A stretch of 64,000 nucleotides of DNA from Rahnella aceris (GTDB lineage Bacteria > Pseudomonadota > Gammaproteobacteria > Enterobacterales > Enterobacteriaceae). This document shows positions 49,018-57,572 of the stretch, piece after piece (within the stretch, counting starts at the first letter, position 1; the number at the start of each line of letters is the position of its first letter). The notes beneath the pieces were generated by a model. That model worked only from the letters and a program-made list of their open reading frames with translations, did no database searches and had not been told where the DNA came from. Location of the stretch: the NCBI RefSeq assembly GCF_011684115.1, contig NZ_JAADJV010000006.1, positions 1 to 64,000 on the forward strand. The letters are read 5' to 3'. The position numbers were made by a program, and so were the translations under genes.

Positions 49018-49041
49018 AAAAGGGCGCTCCGGCGCCCTTTT
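49018..49041 (+). terminator. lysS terminator
   Basis: AAAAGGGCGC and GCGCCCTTTT pair perfectly around TCCG. It begins 19 bases after the lysS stop. Confidence 0.9.
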
Positions 49042-49150
49042 CCATGCCACAGATCACGGCATATGCTAACTGCTTAAAACTCCAGCGCTTATCCGCAATC
49101 ACGTCTTGCTCCGCCGTCGTAACCGGTTATAATGCCACTCGCACACCGAT

Positions 49151-49224
49151 GCGGGTGTAGTTCAATGGTAGAACGAGAGCTTCCCAAGCTCTATACGAGG
49201 GTTCGATTCCCTTCACCCGCTCCA
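49151..49224 (+). tRNA. glyU: tRNA-Gly, anticodon CCC
   Basis: A 74-nt tRNA including encoded CCA. The acceptor stem GCGGGTG/CACCCGC is intact, the anticodon CCC is at 49183-49185 within CTTCCCAAG, and the T-loop is GTTCGATTC. It is nearly identical to E. coli glyU. Such tRNA genes are common phage integration sites, but no second copy of its 3' end was found in the window. Confidence 0.96.
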
Positions 49225-49536
49225 AAAGCTTCTTCCTCAAATCTGTTCAATACCCCAAAAAAATTCACTACCCGACTCCGTTTATTCGTCTTCCTGTGAC
49301 GACGTTTTGCATATCCCAAATTTGGTCTGATAACTAAAAAAATGATGCAAATCAGCTCCCTTCCTTGGGGTATTAAGGTCAGATCGCAATGCGGAAACAT
49401 CGACTGTTTTAGGGTTTGCGAAACCCCCACCCAGCCTCCCCCTTCGCAGGAGGAGGAGCACACCTGCAATCTCTGCAACTCCTTGCAAACCATTAAATTT
49501 ATCTGGAATCATCACCTCAGTTTCGTTCTTAGCCAC
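49225..49536. other. Gap between tRNA-Gly and the RNA-leader module
   Basis: About 310 bp with no gene I can support. An 84-codon minus-strand ORF here has no homologue that I recognise and looks like intergenic filler. A pyrimidine/purine-biased stretch (49425-49460) is present. Confidence 0.5.
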
Positions 49537-49566
49537 TTGGTTTAGTCACGCGCTTTACGCTATAGT
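49537..49566 (+). promoter_or_regulatory. Candidate promoter of the C4-like RNA/ner module
   Basis: TTGGTT (49537-49542) and TATAGT (49561-49566) are 18 bases apart. A start near 49573 would put the first hairpin at the very 5' end of the RNA. Confidence 0.5.
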
Positions 49567-49572
49567 CGCGTC

Positions 49573-49674
49573 GCTGCGGCAAAATCCGCAGCCGGGCGTG
49601 AGAACTCGAACTCTACTGGAAACGGCACAATTTCTGTTGTGCGAAAACATCAGCTTAGTTAGATGGAGTTCTCA
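49573..49674 (+). ncRNA. Structured RNA leader with anti-Shine-Dalgarno element (C4 antisense-RNA-like)
   Basis: Three elements occur in order. Hairpin 1 (49573-49592) is GCTGCGG / CCGCAGC with a 6-base loop. Next comes TGAGAACTC (49599-49607) followed by a second GAACTC. Hairpin 2 (49625-49642) is GCACAA / TTGTGC. TGAGAACTC is a perfect 9-nt complement of GAGTTCTCA (49666-49674), which contains the Shine-Dalgarno sequence and abuts the ATG of the small ORF at 49675. The layout recalls the P1/P7 c4 antisense RNA that blocks translation of icd/ant. Family membership is inferred from layout, not from a model search. Confidence 0.6.
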
Positions 49675-49758
49675 ATGAACCTGTATCAGTTATTCACCTT
49701 TTTACCTTTCCCACATTCCCCTGTGATCCTGACATCAGGAGCACAAACTCATGAATAA
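49675..49758 (+). CDS. 27-codon leader ORF overlapping the Ner-like gene
   Basis: ATG 49675 has GGAG six bases upstream and opens MNLYQLFTFL; it ends at TAA 49756-49758. It overlaps the Ner-like start (ATG 49751) by 8 bp, so translation of the two is probably coupled. The peptide is hydrophobic and proline-containing with no recognisable family. In phage P1, icd plays the same role ahead of ant. Expression is not proven. Confidence 0.5.
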   Translation: MNLYQLFTFLPFPHSPVILTSGAQTHE

Positions 49759-50002
49759 ACAAGACTGGCATCAGGCAGATATTATTGCGGCGTTACGCAA
49801 GAAGGGCACGACATTGGCGGCGGTATCACGGGCTGCGGGATTAAGTTCTTCAACGCTATCGAATGCGCTTTCGCGTCCGTGGCCGAAAGGGGAAATACTG
49901 ATTGGTCAGGCAATTGGTGTGCATCCTGCGGTGATCTGGCCGAGCCGTTATTACAACCCGAAAACACATCAGTTAATTGAACGCCGTACACGAAATCATT
50001 AG
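49751..50002 (+). CDS. Ner/Nlp-family DNA-binding regulator
   Basis: An 83-aa helix-turn-helix protein of the Mu Ner/SfsB group. It shows KQDWHQADIIAALRKKGTTL, the HTH LAAVSRAAGLSSSTLSNAL, WPKGEILIGQAIGV and PAVIWPSRYY, each matching Mu Ner. Ner represses early phage genes, and bacterial Nlp proteins act in maltose-related regulation. No other phage gene is adjacent, so this looks like a domesticated or relict regulator. AGGAG lies 10 bases upstream, within the overlapping 27-codon ORF. Confidence 0.85.
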   Translation: MNKQDWHQADIIAALRKKGTTLAAVSRAAGLSSSTLSNALSRPWPKGEILIGQAIGVHPAVIWPSRYYNPKTHQLIERRTRNH

Positions 50003-50073
50003 GTGCAAATTATTGAGCGGGCAGGGCATCAGTAATGATGATGATCCTGCCCGCTCGTTTAAACCAACAGCAA

Positions 50074-51438
<1,365 letters not shown>

Positions 51439-51524
51439 TTAAATCCTGTATGAATGGGGGTCTGTCTGCTAAAAGTTTCAATGCCTATATTGATATCGCA
51501 AAACCGGCGTCGGGTAAAAGACAT

Positions 51525-51542
51525 TTTGCATATTTATGTAAA
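51525..51542. promoter_or_regulatory. Candidate ArgR-binding site (ARG box) upstream of argG
   Basis: TTTGCATATTTATGTAAA fits the ArgR pattern (TGMAT, four A/T, ATKCA-like half) with one mismatch in the second half. It lies 90-107 bp upstream of the argG ATG. A second adjacent box was not clear. Confidence 0.45.
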
Positions 51543-51585
51543 TTTTACCGCATAACTATCTAATTGTCATGCACTGCAAAACGCC

Positions 51586-52500
51586 TTACCGCTCATTCTG
51601 TTTCTGGAAAAAATTCAGCAGTAACTGCCATAAATGATGCGCTGCGGGCGTGAAACGCCGGTCTGAATTGCGCAATAAATGGCACTGGGCTTCGGTGGCG
51701 ATAGGGTGATCAATGGGAACCGCCACCAGAATGTCGTGCTCGATGCGTTCACCTGCCGCCTGTGCGCTCATAAAGGAAATCCCCATGCCTGAAATGCTCA
51801 GGCTCATGGCCGTCGAGAACAGGTTACAGCGGTAGGCAGGAGTGAACAAAAAACCTTTGCTCTGGAACATCGCGTTCATGTGGCGTTGCAAACCAAACGT
51901 CTCACTGAGCGAAATCAGCGGGTGCTTGTTCAGTTCTTCGATCGAGACTGTTTTCAGATGTGCGATCGGGTGCTGCGGATTGACCACTGCGCAGATCGGC
52001 CCCCACGGAAAACTGTGTCGCTTCAGTTCCGGGTTACCAATCGGGCCAAACGCCAGTGCCATATCGGCCTCTCCCTGGACAATCGACGCCAGTGTTTCCT
52101 GCATATTCCCTGCGACAATTTCCACAAAAACATTGGGATAAGATGTCGCAAAGTTTTTCAGTACGTGCTCGACAAACGTATCAACCAGTCCGGCACCGAC
52201 GCGAATGGTGACTGCGCCGCCTTTCATATAGCGCAAATCTTTTAAATGCCGCTCCAGTTTTTCGCGACGTATCCGGCTTTCAAAAAAATCATCCGCCAGC
52301 AGTTTTCCTGCATCGGTCAGCACCACTGTGCGTCCGCTGCGTTCAAGTAAGGGCAGTTGCAGTGTGCGTTCCAGCAGGGCGATCTGACGGCTGATCACCG
52401 AAGCGTTGACGCCCAGAATATCGGCCGCACGGCGGATCCCACCCTGGATCCCCACCTCGTAGAGATAACTGATCTGCTTCTCGTGAAACATCTGGCTCAT
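51586..52500 (-). CDS. LysR-family transcriptional regulator
   Basis: A 304-aa LysR regulator. The N-terminal winged HTH (ISYLYEVGIQGGIRRAADIL, then GVNASVISRQIALLERTLQLPLLER) is joined to a periplasmic-binding-type effector domain. ATG 52500 (MSQMFHEKQ) has GGGAA upstream; starts at 52545 or 52608 would reach into the divergent promoter. It is divergent from the M20 carboxypeptidase gene (119-bp gap), like abgR and abgA in E. coli, so it probably controls that gene. Confidence 0.87.
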   Translation of the reverse strand: MSQMFHEKQISYLYEVGIQGGIRRAADILGVNASVISRQIALLERTLQLPLLERSGRTVVLTDAGKLLADDFFESRIRREKLERHLKDLRYMKGGAVTIRVGAGLVDTFVEHVLKNFATSYPNVFVEIVAGNMQETLASIVQGEADMALAFGPIGNPELKRHSFPWGPICAVVNPQHPIAHLKTVSIEELNKHPLISLSETFGLQRHMNAMFQSKGFLFTPAYRCNLFSTAMSLSISGMGISFMSAQAAGERIEHDILVAVPIDHPIATEAQCHLLRNSDRRFTPAAHHLWQLLLNFFQKQNER

Positions 52501-52619
52501 CGGTGTTCCCGGTGTCTGTTGACCAAAAGGCAACAATATAGTCATTGAAACGACATTTATATTATGTGATGGGTTGTAGATAATCAAAATTGACGACAAA
52601 ACAGACATCGGGAAATTTC

Positions 52620-53759
52620 ATGCCAACCGTGTATGACTATCTGCAACAACATGCCTCGCTGATCCTCAGTGATATAAAGCGCCTGGTTCAGGCCGAATCC
52701 CCTTCGCTGAATAAAGTGGCGGTTGACCGTTGCGGAGACGTACTGCAAAGCATCATGGCGGAGCGGCTGGATGTGCAGGCACAGGTTTGCCCGCAGGAAA
52801 AACTCGGCAATCATCTGCTGTTCAGTGTCGGTAACGGGCCGCAGGTGACCAGTATTCTTGGCCATTTCGATACTGTGTGGGAATGCGGTGAGTTGGAGAT
52901 GGTGGAAAAAGACGGCCGTTTATATGGGCCCGGTGTGCTGGATATGAAAGGCGGGCTGGTGCAGGCAATCTGGGCGGTGCGGGCGCTGGTACAAACCGGC
53001 GCGCTGTCGCCACATCGCATTCAGTTTATTTGTCCTTCGGATGAAGAACTCGGCAGCCCGTCATCGCGTAAATGGATTGAACAATGTGCTGCTGATTCCG
53101 GACGGGTTCTGGTGGCCGAACCGGCCGTGGCGCGTACCCATGAGGCCAAAATTGCCCGTAAAGGATCCGGCAGGTTTGAAGTGAAAATCACCGGTCGTTC
53201 GGCCCATGCGGGCAACAATCCGGAAGATGGCATCAGCGCGATTGAGGAAATGGCGCATCAGATTTTAGCCCTTCACAGCCTGAATGCCCCAGAGGCTGGC
53301 ACGACGGTCAACGTCGGTCTGGCAAGCGGTGGCGGTAAAATTAACGTGGTCGCCGATCATGCCGTACTGGGTGTGGATTTACGTGTGAGCAATATGGCAG
53401 AGGCCGCGCGCGTGGAAGCGGCCATCAAGGATTGCCAGCCGCATCTTGCCGGTGCGCAGGTGGTGGTCACCGGCGGGATGTCCCGCCCGCCAATGGAACA
53501 GACACCGCAGAATTTAGCGCTTTTTTTGCAGGCGCAGCATGCTGCTGAACGGCTGGGAATTACGCTGAAAGGCAAAGCGGTCGGCGGCGGCAGCGACGGT
53601 AATTTTACGTCGGCGCTGGGTATCCCCACGCTCGACGGACTGGGTGCGACAGGCTCCGGCATTCATGCCCGGGACGAGCATATTATTATTGATGATATTC
53701 CGCTGCGGACAGCGTTGCTTGCTGAAATAATTCTGGTCAGCGGGGAAGTAGTCGTATGA
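52620..53759 (+). CDS. M20 family metallo-carboxypeptidase (carboxypeptidase G2-like)
   Basis: A 379-aa cytoplasmic dizinc peptidase. Visible ligands and catalytic residues are H82 and D84 (GHFDTVW), D108 (VLDMKGG), E142 and E143 (SDEELGS), E167 (VAEPA), H196 (RSAHAGNNPEDG, dimer domain) and a late His in GIHARDEH. The closest described relative I recall is glutamate carboxypeptidase G2, which removes C-terminal glutamate from folates. ATG 52620 has GGGAA upstream and was preferred to TTG 52590. It lies in a cluster with yjiH-yjiG and an M20D amidohydrolase. Confidence 0.86.
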   Translation: MPTVYDYLQQHASLILSDIKRLVQAESPSLNKVAVDRCGDVLQSIMAERLDVQAQVCPQEKLGNHLLFSVGNGPQVTSILGHFDTVWECGELEMVEKDGRLYGPGVLDMKGGLVQAIWAVRALVQTGALSPHRIQFICPSDEELGSPSSRKWIEQCAADSGRVLVAEPAVARTHEAKIARKGSGRFEVKITGRSAHAGNNPEDGISAIEEMAHQILALHSLNAPEAGTTVNVGLASGGGKINVVADHAVLGVDLRVSNMAEAARVEAAIKDCQPHLAGAQVVVTGGMSRPPMEQTPQNLALFLQAQHAAERLGITLKGKAVGGGSDGNFTSALGIPTLDGLGATGSGIHARDEHIIIDDIPLRTALLAEIILVSGEVVV

Positions 53760-53794
53760 CATGTTGATAAGCAGTGCATGAAATAAAATACCCG

Positions 53795-53831
53795 GGCCCT
53801 TTATTGGTGCGTCATAAACCAAAATGGTGCA
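53795..53831 (+). promoter_or_regulatory. Candidate tandem NtrC-binding sites
   Basis: 53815-53831 (TAAACCAAAATGGTGCA) matches the NtrC consensus TGCACCAAAATGGTGCA at 15 of 17 positions. 53795-53811 ends in TGGTGCG and is a weaker second site. Their centres are 20 bp apart, and they lie about 165-185 bp upstream of the expected sigma-54 start, the usual place for NtrC enhancers. Confidence 0.6.
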
Positions 53832-53961
53832 ATGAATCTTGGGTTATTTCATCGCGATTGAATGATTTTATTAAAAAGCCTTTATTACGATGAGGGCTAT
53901 TTTTCGTTTTTATTTTTTATCTGTTTTTTAACTATTTTTACTGTTTATTAAAAAGTGAAAG

Positions 53962-53978
53962 TTGGCACGTTTCCTGCT
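53962..53978 (+). promoter_or_regulatory. Sigma-54 promoter upstream of yjiH
   Basis: TTGGCACGTTTCCTGCT fits the -24/-12 consensus TTGGCACG-N4-TTGCW, with GG at 53964-53965 and GC at 53976-53977 separated by exactly 10 bases. The expected start is near 53989, giving a leader of about 135 nt before yjiH. Confidence 0.7.
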
Positions 53979-54124
53979 CTCTTGTCTGTGGTTAAAAATA
54001 AAAATGAGCAGAAATCAGGTGCTGAATGAATAACCTGTTTTCTCACATGACATTCATTGAAAACTGACAGGAATTGTATTCCTGATTTTTTATTGCAGAC
54101 AGATACCAGAGAAGGAACGTTAGT

Positions 54125-54805
54125 ATGAGTGACACACGAATATCAGAACAGAGAGCCACCCCTGAGGTGGACGAGTGGAAAGTCGGTAAGGGGGCATACG
54201 TGTCGCTTATTGTCGTTATCCTGCTGTTTTCTGGTGCATTTTTAAAGGTGGATGGCATGGCGTGGCTGGGAGCCTTTGACTTCACCACGCTGGGCGGTTC
54301 GTTCGGTACCATGAAAGGTGAAACCAGCACGTTTGTCGGGGCGGGCGGTGTCAGTGCGAAAGCCGGTTTCCTTTTTGCCTTATCTCTGGTGCCGACGGTC
54401 ATGCTGGCACTGGGATTATTAGAAATATTTACGCACTACGGGGCAATCCGGGCTGCACATAAATTATTAACACCACTGCTTAAGCCGATATTAGGCATTC
54501 CCGGCCACACCGGCCTGGCGTTAATTACCGATCTGCAAAGCACTGACGCCGGCGCTGCATTAAGTAAAGAGCTTTACGATAATAAACAGGTCACAAAGAA
54601 AGACGTAGTGATCATGGGCGCATGGCAATATTCCGGTGCCGGTCTGATCAACAACTATTTCTCCATCGGTTCCGCTATGTTTGCATCATTAACCATGCCG
54701 GTGATTATTCCGCTGGTGGTGATGTTCGTGATGAAATTTGTCGGCGCGGTATTTGTCCGCTTTGTGTTGAACACCGTTTATAAAAGAGATTTTGAAAATG
54801 AGTAA
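54125..54805 (+). CDS. yjiH: YjiH-family membrane protein (nucleoside-recognition/Gate domain)
   Basis: A 226-aa inner-membrane protein matching E. coli YjiH in length and composition, with about five helices and the Gate-type segment PGHTGLALITDLQSTDAGAALSKELYDN. In E. coli yjiH-yjiG precede iadA (isoaspartyl dipeptidase). The pair is thought to form a transporter for dipeptide-like or amino-acyl substrates, but this is unproven. It is the first gene behind the sigma-54 promoter; its stop overlaps the yjiG start. Confidence 0.85.
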   Translation: MSDTRISEQRATPEVDEWKVGKGAYVSLIVVILLFSGAFLKVDGMAWLGAFDFTTLGGSFGTMKGETSTFVGAGGVSAKAGFLFALSLVPTVMLALGLLEIFTHYGAIRAAHKLLTPLLKPILGIPGHTGLALITDLQSTDAGAALSKELYDNKQVTKKDVVIMGAWQYSGAGLINNYFSIGSAMFASLTMPVIIPLVVMFVMKFVGAVFVRFVLNTVYKRDFENE

Positions 54806-55265
54806 TGCCACCCGAGTTTCCTCAAACCCGTTCGATATTTTCGTGGTCGGTGCCCGTAAAGGCTTCAATATTGCTATCAATAATCTGATGCCTAACGTGG
54901 TAATGGCTTACGTCATTTCAGAAATGCTCAATCTGCTCGGCGTAATGACGTTGGTGGGGCACATTTTCGCGCCGCTCATGGGGTTGCTGGGATTGCCAGG
55001 TGAAGCCGTTACCGTGCTGCTCACATCATGGCTATCGTCTTCGGCGGGTACGGGTGTAGCTATCAGTTTGCTGACCAAAGGCACGCTGGATATGACGCAG
55101 ATTACCATCCTGGCACCGGCAATTTTCCTGATGGGTTCTCAGTTGCAATACATGGGACGCCTGCTTGGCGTGGCGGATGTGCCGAAAAAATACTGGCCTC
55201 TGCTGATGCTGACCAGCGTACTGAACGCCATTATTTCGATGATCCTGATGCGAATTTTTGCCTGA
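54798..55265 (+). CDS. yjiG: YjiG-family membrane protein (partner of YjiH)
   Basis: A 155-aa membrane protein with a Gate domain, matching E. coli YjiG (NPFDIFVVGARKGFNIAINNLMPNVVMAY split here as NPFDIFVVGARKGF and NNLMPNVVMAY; later SSSAGTGVAISLL). ATG 54798 overlaps the yjiH stop by 8 bp (ATGAGTAA), indicating coupled translation and equal dosage of a two-part transporter. The substrate is unknown. Confidence 0.85.
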   Translation: MSNATRVSSNPFDIFVVGARKGFNIAINNLMPNVVMAYVISEMLNLLGVMTLVGHIFAPLMGLLGLPGEAVTVLLTSWLSSSAGTGVAISLLTKGTLDMTQITILAPAIFLMGSQLQYMGRLLGVADVPKKYWPLLMLTSVLNAIISMILMRIFA

Positions 55266-55312
55266 TTTTCGATTGCACTGTTTTGAAAATGAATTTACCG
55301 GAGTCTTTACCC

Positions 55313-56416
55313 GTGTCGAAAGCTATTGAACATTATCAACATTTACATCTCATCCCTGAACTGGGTTTTACCGAATTTAAAACATCGGCTTATATCGCGC
55401 AGGCGCTTGAAGATGCGGGGTTTAACGTCACGCGTCATGTGAACGGCACCACAGGAATTATCGCTGAAATCGACAGCGGCAAGCCCGGTCCGGTCATGGC
55501 GTTGCGTGCCGATATGGATGCACTCGGCCATATCATTGATGGCGAGCTGGTGGCGCGCCATACCTGCGGCCACGATGGTCACTCCTCTGTCGTGCTCGCA
55601 GCGGCGCAGGAAATCATGAAAGAAGGCATGGTTAAAAAAGGCCGCCTGAAAATTTTGTTTCAGCCCGCTGAAGAGCTGGGCACCGGCGCCCTGGCCATGG
55701 TGGAAGGGGGCGCCATTGATGATGTGGATATGCTGCTGGGGTTCCATGTGCGGCCACTTGAAGAATGCCCGATGGGGCAGGCGGTGCCCGCAATGTATTA
55801 CTCTGCCTGTGCGACGGTGGAGGCGATTATCACCGGTGTTCCTTCTCACGCGGCGCGCCCGCACCTGGGCATTAACGCGCTGGATGCCGCCGTGGCGGCG
55901 GTTCAGGCAGTGAATACTATTCATCTGGCACCGAGCCTGACATACAGCGTGAAAGCCACCCGTTTCCTGTGCGATGCGGGTGTGACCAATTCTGTGCCAG
56001 CGGAAGCCCGCGTGTGCTGGGATTTGCGTTCGCAGCACAATGAACCGATGGATGAACTGAAAGCAAAGGTGATTCGTGCGATTGAGCACAGCGTGGCGGC
56101 GCTGGGTGCCACCGCGGAAATTCATGTGATGAAAGAGATGCCTGCGGCAGAAGTCGACAGTGACGTGACCGCGATTATCGCGGAATCAGTTACAGAAGTT
56201 TTAGGTGCAGAGGGCCTGACTGAACCGAAATTTACACCGGGCAGTGAAGATTTCTTCCACTATTCACGCCAGCGTCCGGCCATTAAAACCGGGTTCTGGG
56301 GACTGGGCGCGAATCTCACGCCCGGGCTGCATCATCCTGATATGCGCTTTGATCTCGACGCTTTGGACATTGGTGTCAGGGTATTTAAAGGCTGCGTGAA
56401 AAGAGTGCTGGGATAA
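55313..56416 (+). CDS. M20D family amidohydrolase (AbgB/IAA-amino-acid hydrolase type)
   Basis: A 367-aa dimetal amidohydrolase. Metal ligands are visible as C85-G-H87 (RHTCGHDGHSS), E120/E121 (QPAEELGTG), H145 (GFHVRP) and a late His (LHHPDMRF). The lid domain has SHAARPHLGINALDA. The family includes p-aminobenzoyl-glutamate hydrolase subunits, hippurate hydrolase and N-acyl-amino-acid hydrolases. The start is uncertain: GTG 55313 has GGAG 9 bases upstream, while ATG 55289 has none, so GTG was chosen. It lies 47 bp after yjiG and is probably the last gene of the sigma-54 operon. Confidence 0.86.
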   Translation: MSKAIEHYQHLHLIPELGFTEFKTSAYIAQALEDAGFNVTRHVNGTTGIIAEIDSGKPGPVMALRADMDALGHIIDGELVARHTCGHDGHSSVVLAAAQEIMKEGMVKKGRLKILFQPAEELGTGALAMVEGGAIDDVDMLLGFHVRPLEECPMGQAVPAMYYSACATVEAIITGVPSHAARPHLGINALDAAVAAVQAVNTIHLAPSLTYSVKATRFLCDAGVTNSVPAEARVCWDLRSQHNEPMDELKAKVIRAIEHSVAALGATAEIHVMKEMPAAEVDSDVTAIIAESVTEVLGAEGLTEPKFTPGSEDFFHYSRQRPAIKTGFWGLGANLTPGLHHPDMRFDLDALDIGVRVFKGCVKRVLG

Positions 56417-56439
56417 GCATTACGGCGCGTCATTGTTTT

Positions 56440-56467
56440 AAAAATATGCCCGGCTTTTGTCGGGCAT
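56440..56467 (-). terminator. Terminator of the Lrp-family gene
   Basis: ATGCCCG and CGGGCAT form a 7-bp stem with an 8-base loop; on the minus strand ATTTTTAAAA follows. It sits right after the Lrp-family stop, between convergent genes. Confidence 0.75.
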
Positions 56468-56471
56468 TGCC

Positions 56472-56948
56472 TTACATTCCCTCCAGCGGCAGCACATCCA
56501 GCGGTTTCACTTCCCTGAGCACAAACGAGGTTTGCATCTCTTTGATGCCCGGCAGACGACGCACCACTTCCATCGCGAAACTGGAAAAACTGTCGAGATC
56601 TTTAGCGACCACCTGCAACAGAAAATCCGCATCACCGGCAATCGCGTAACAGGCAATCACCGAAGGCAGCGCCCCCACTTCCTGCTCGAAACGTTGCGCA
56701 TCTTCCTCGCTGTGACTGTCGATTTTCACCCGGATAAACGCCAGCAACCCCAGCCCGATTTTTTTCCTGTCGATGTTCGCCTGATAACCGGTGATTATGC
56801 CGCTGTCTTCCAGTTGTTTCATGCGCCGCCAGCAGGGAGAAGCGGCCATGCCCACTTTTTCCGCCAGCTCCTGATTGGTCATTCTGCCCGAACCCTGAAG
56901 TTGTTTGAGAATGCGAAGGTCTGCCGGTGAAATTTCAGATGCGGACAT
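56472..56948 (-). CDS. Lrp/AsnC-family transcriptional regulator
   Basis: A 158-aa regulator with an N-terminal HTH (NQELAEKVGMAASPCWRRMKQLE) and a C-terminal RAM ligand-binding domain (about residues 70-150, GDADFLLQVVAKD). Such proteins respond to amino acids. It is not Lrp or AsnC itself; DecR-like proteins are relatives. It is divergent from the DUF2000 gene (132-bp gap), a possible target. Confidence 0.88.
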   Translation of the reverse strand: MSASEISPADLRILKQLQGSGRMTNQELAEKVGMAASPCWRRMKQLEDSGIITGYQANIDRKKIGLGLLAFIRVKIDSHSEEDAQRFEQEVGALPSVIACYAIAGDADFLLQVVAKDLDSFSSFAMEVVRRLPGIKEMQTSFVLREVKPLDVLPLEGM

Positions 56949-57080
56949 AATCTGCCTTTTAAATGTGATTTTAAGAAAGAGATAACCAGATTAGGGCATT
57001 TTACGGCGGGAAAAGAAAGCACCTTTCAGCGGCCAGGCGCTATCATTTTTGTCATCAATAATGATGAAAAGGGCGCAAAA

Positions 57081-57497
57081 ATGGCAGATAAACTGCGGGT
57101 GGCAATTATTCTCAATCCCGAACTTCCGCCGGGATTACTGGCGAACACGGCAGGCGTAATTGGCATCGGATTAGCGGCAAAATTCCCGATGCTGGCGGGC
57201 AGTTCGCTGACTGACGCAAAGGGTGTCACGACCGATACTATCTCTAAAACTCCGCTGCCCATTCTGCAGGCCACGCCCGATCACATTAAGGCGCTGATGT
57301 TTAAAGCACTGGACGCAGCAGGCGAGCGCGGCGTGGTGCCGTTCCCGGCATTTGCGCGCACGATGCATCAGTTTGAGCAATACGAAATGACGTTCCCGTT
57401 GCGGGATTTATACGATGAAGTGATCGACGGTGTCGGGCTGGTGGGGCCGGAAAAGTGGATTAAATCGCTGACGGGAAACCTGAAATTATTGCGCTAA
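57081..57497 (+). CDS. DUF2000 family protein
   Basis: A 138-aa cytoplasmic protein of the DUF2000 family (LNPELPPGLLANTAGVIGIGL, PILQATPDHIKALM). The fold is predicted to be PTH2-like; function is unknown. AAGGGCG lies upstream of the ATG. It is divergent from the Lrp-family regulator, which suggests amino-acid-related control. Confidence 0.8.
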   Translation: MADKLRVAIILNPELPPGLLANTAGVIGIGLAAKFPMLAGSSLTDAKGVTTDTISKTPLPILQATPDHIKALMFKALDAAGERGVVPFPAFARTMHQFEQYEMTFPLRDLYDEVIDGVGLVGPEKWIKSLTGNLKLLR

Positions 57498-57515
57498 TGT
57501 GTTGAAGATACAGAT

Positions 57516-57551
57516 ATAAAAAAGACCGAATACAGGAATGGTATTCGGTCT
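57516..57551 (-). terminator. sotB terminator
   Basis: AGACCGAATAC and GTATTCGGTCT form an 11-bp perfect stem with a 7-base loop; on the minus strand six T follow. It lies between convergent DUF2000 and sotB genes. Confidence 0.9.
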
Positions 57552-57572
57552 GAGTTTTGCGCTAATCCGTAT

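Larger units (their letters stand above)
53760..54124. promoter_or_regulatory. Control region upstream of yjiH
   Basis: A 365-bp non-coding stretch holding, in order, two NtrC-like sites (53795-53831), a weak terminator hairpin (AGCC/GGCT flanked by A and T tracts, about 53871-53905), a very AT-rich segment that could bind IHF (53905-53960), and a sigma-54 promoter (53962-53978). Confidence 0.6.

Noticed and set aside
49191..49493. 100-codon minus-strand ORF ending in GEGNRTLV
   Set aside because: It is a reverse reading through the 3' half of the tRNA gene, a common false ORF.
49282..49536. 84-codon minus-strand ORF after tRNA-Gly
   Set aside because: No recognised domain, low-complexity LLLLRRGRLGGG stretch, overlapping competing ORFs; looks like a spurious ORF over intergenic sequence.
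55343..56125. 260-codon minus-strand ORF opposite the M20D amidohydrolase
   Set aside because: Antisense shadow of a gene with all catalytic motifs; composition is Arg/His-rich and no ribosome-binding site fits.
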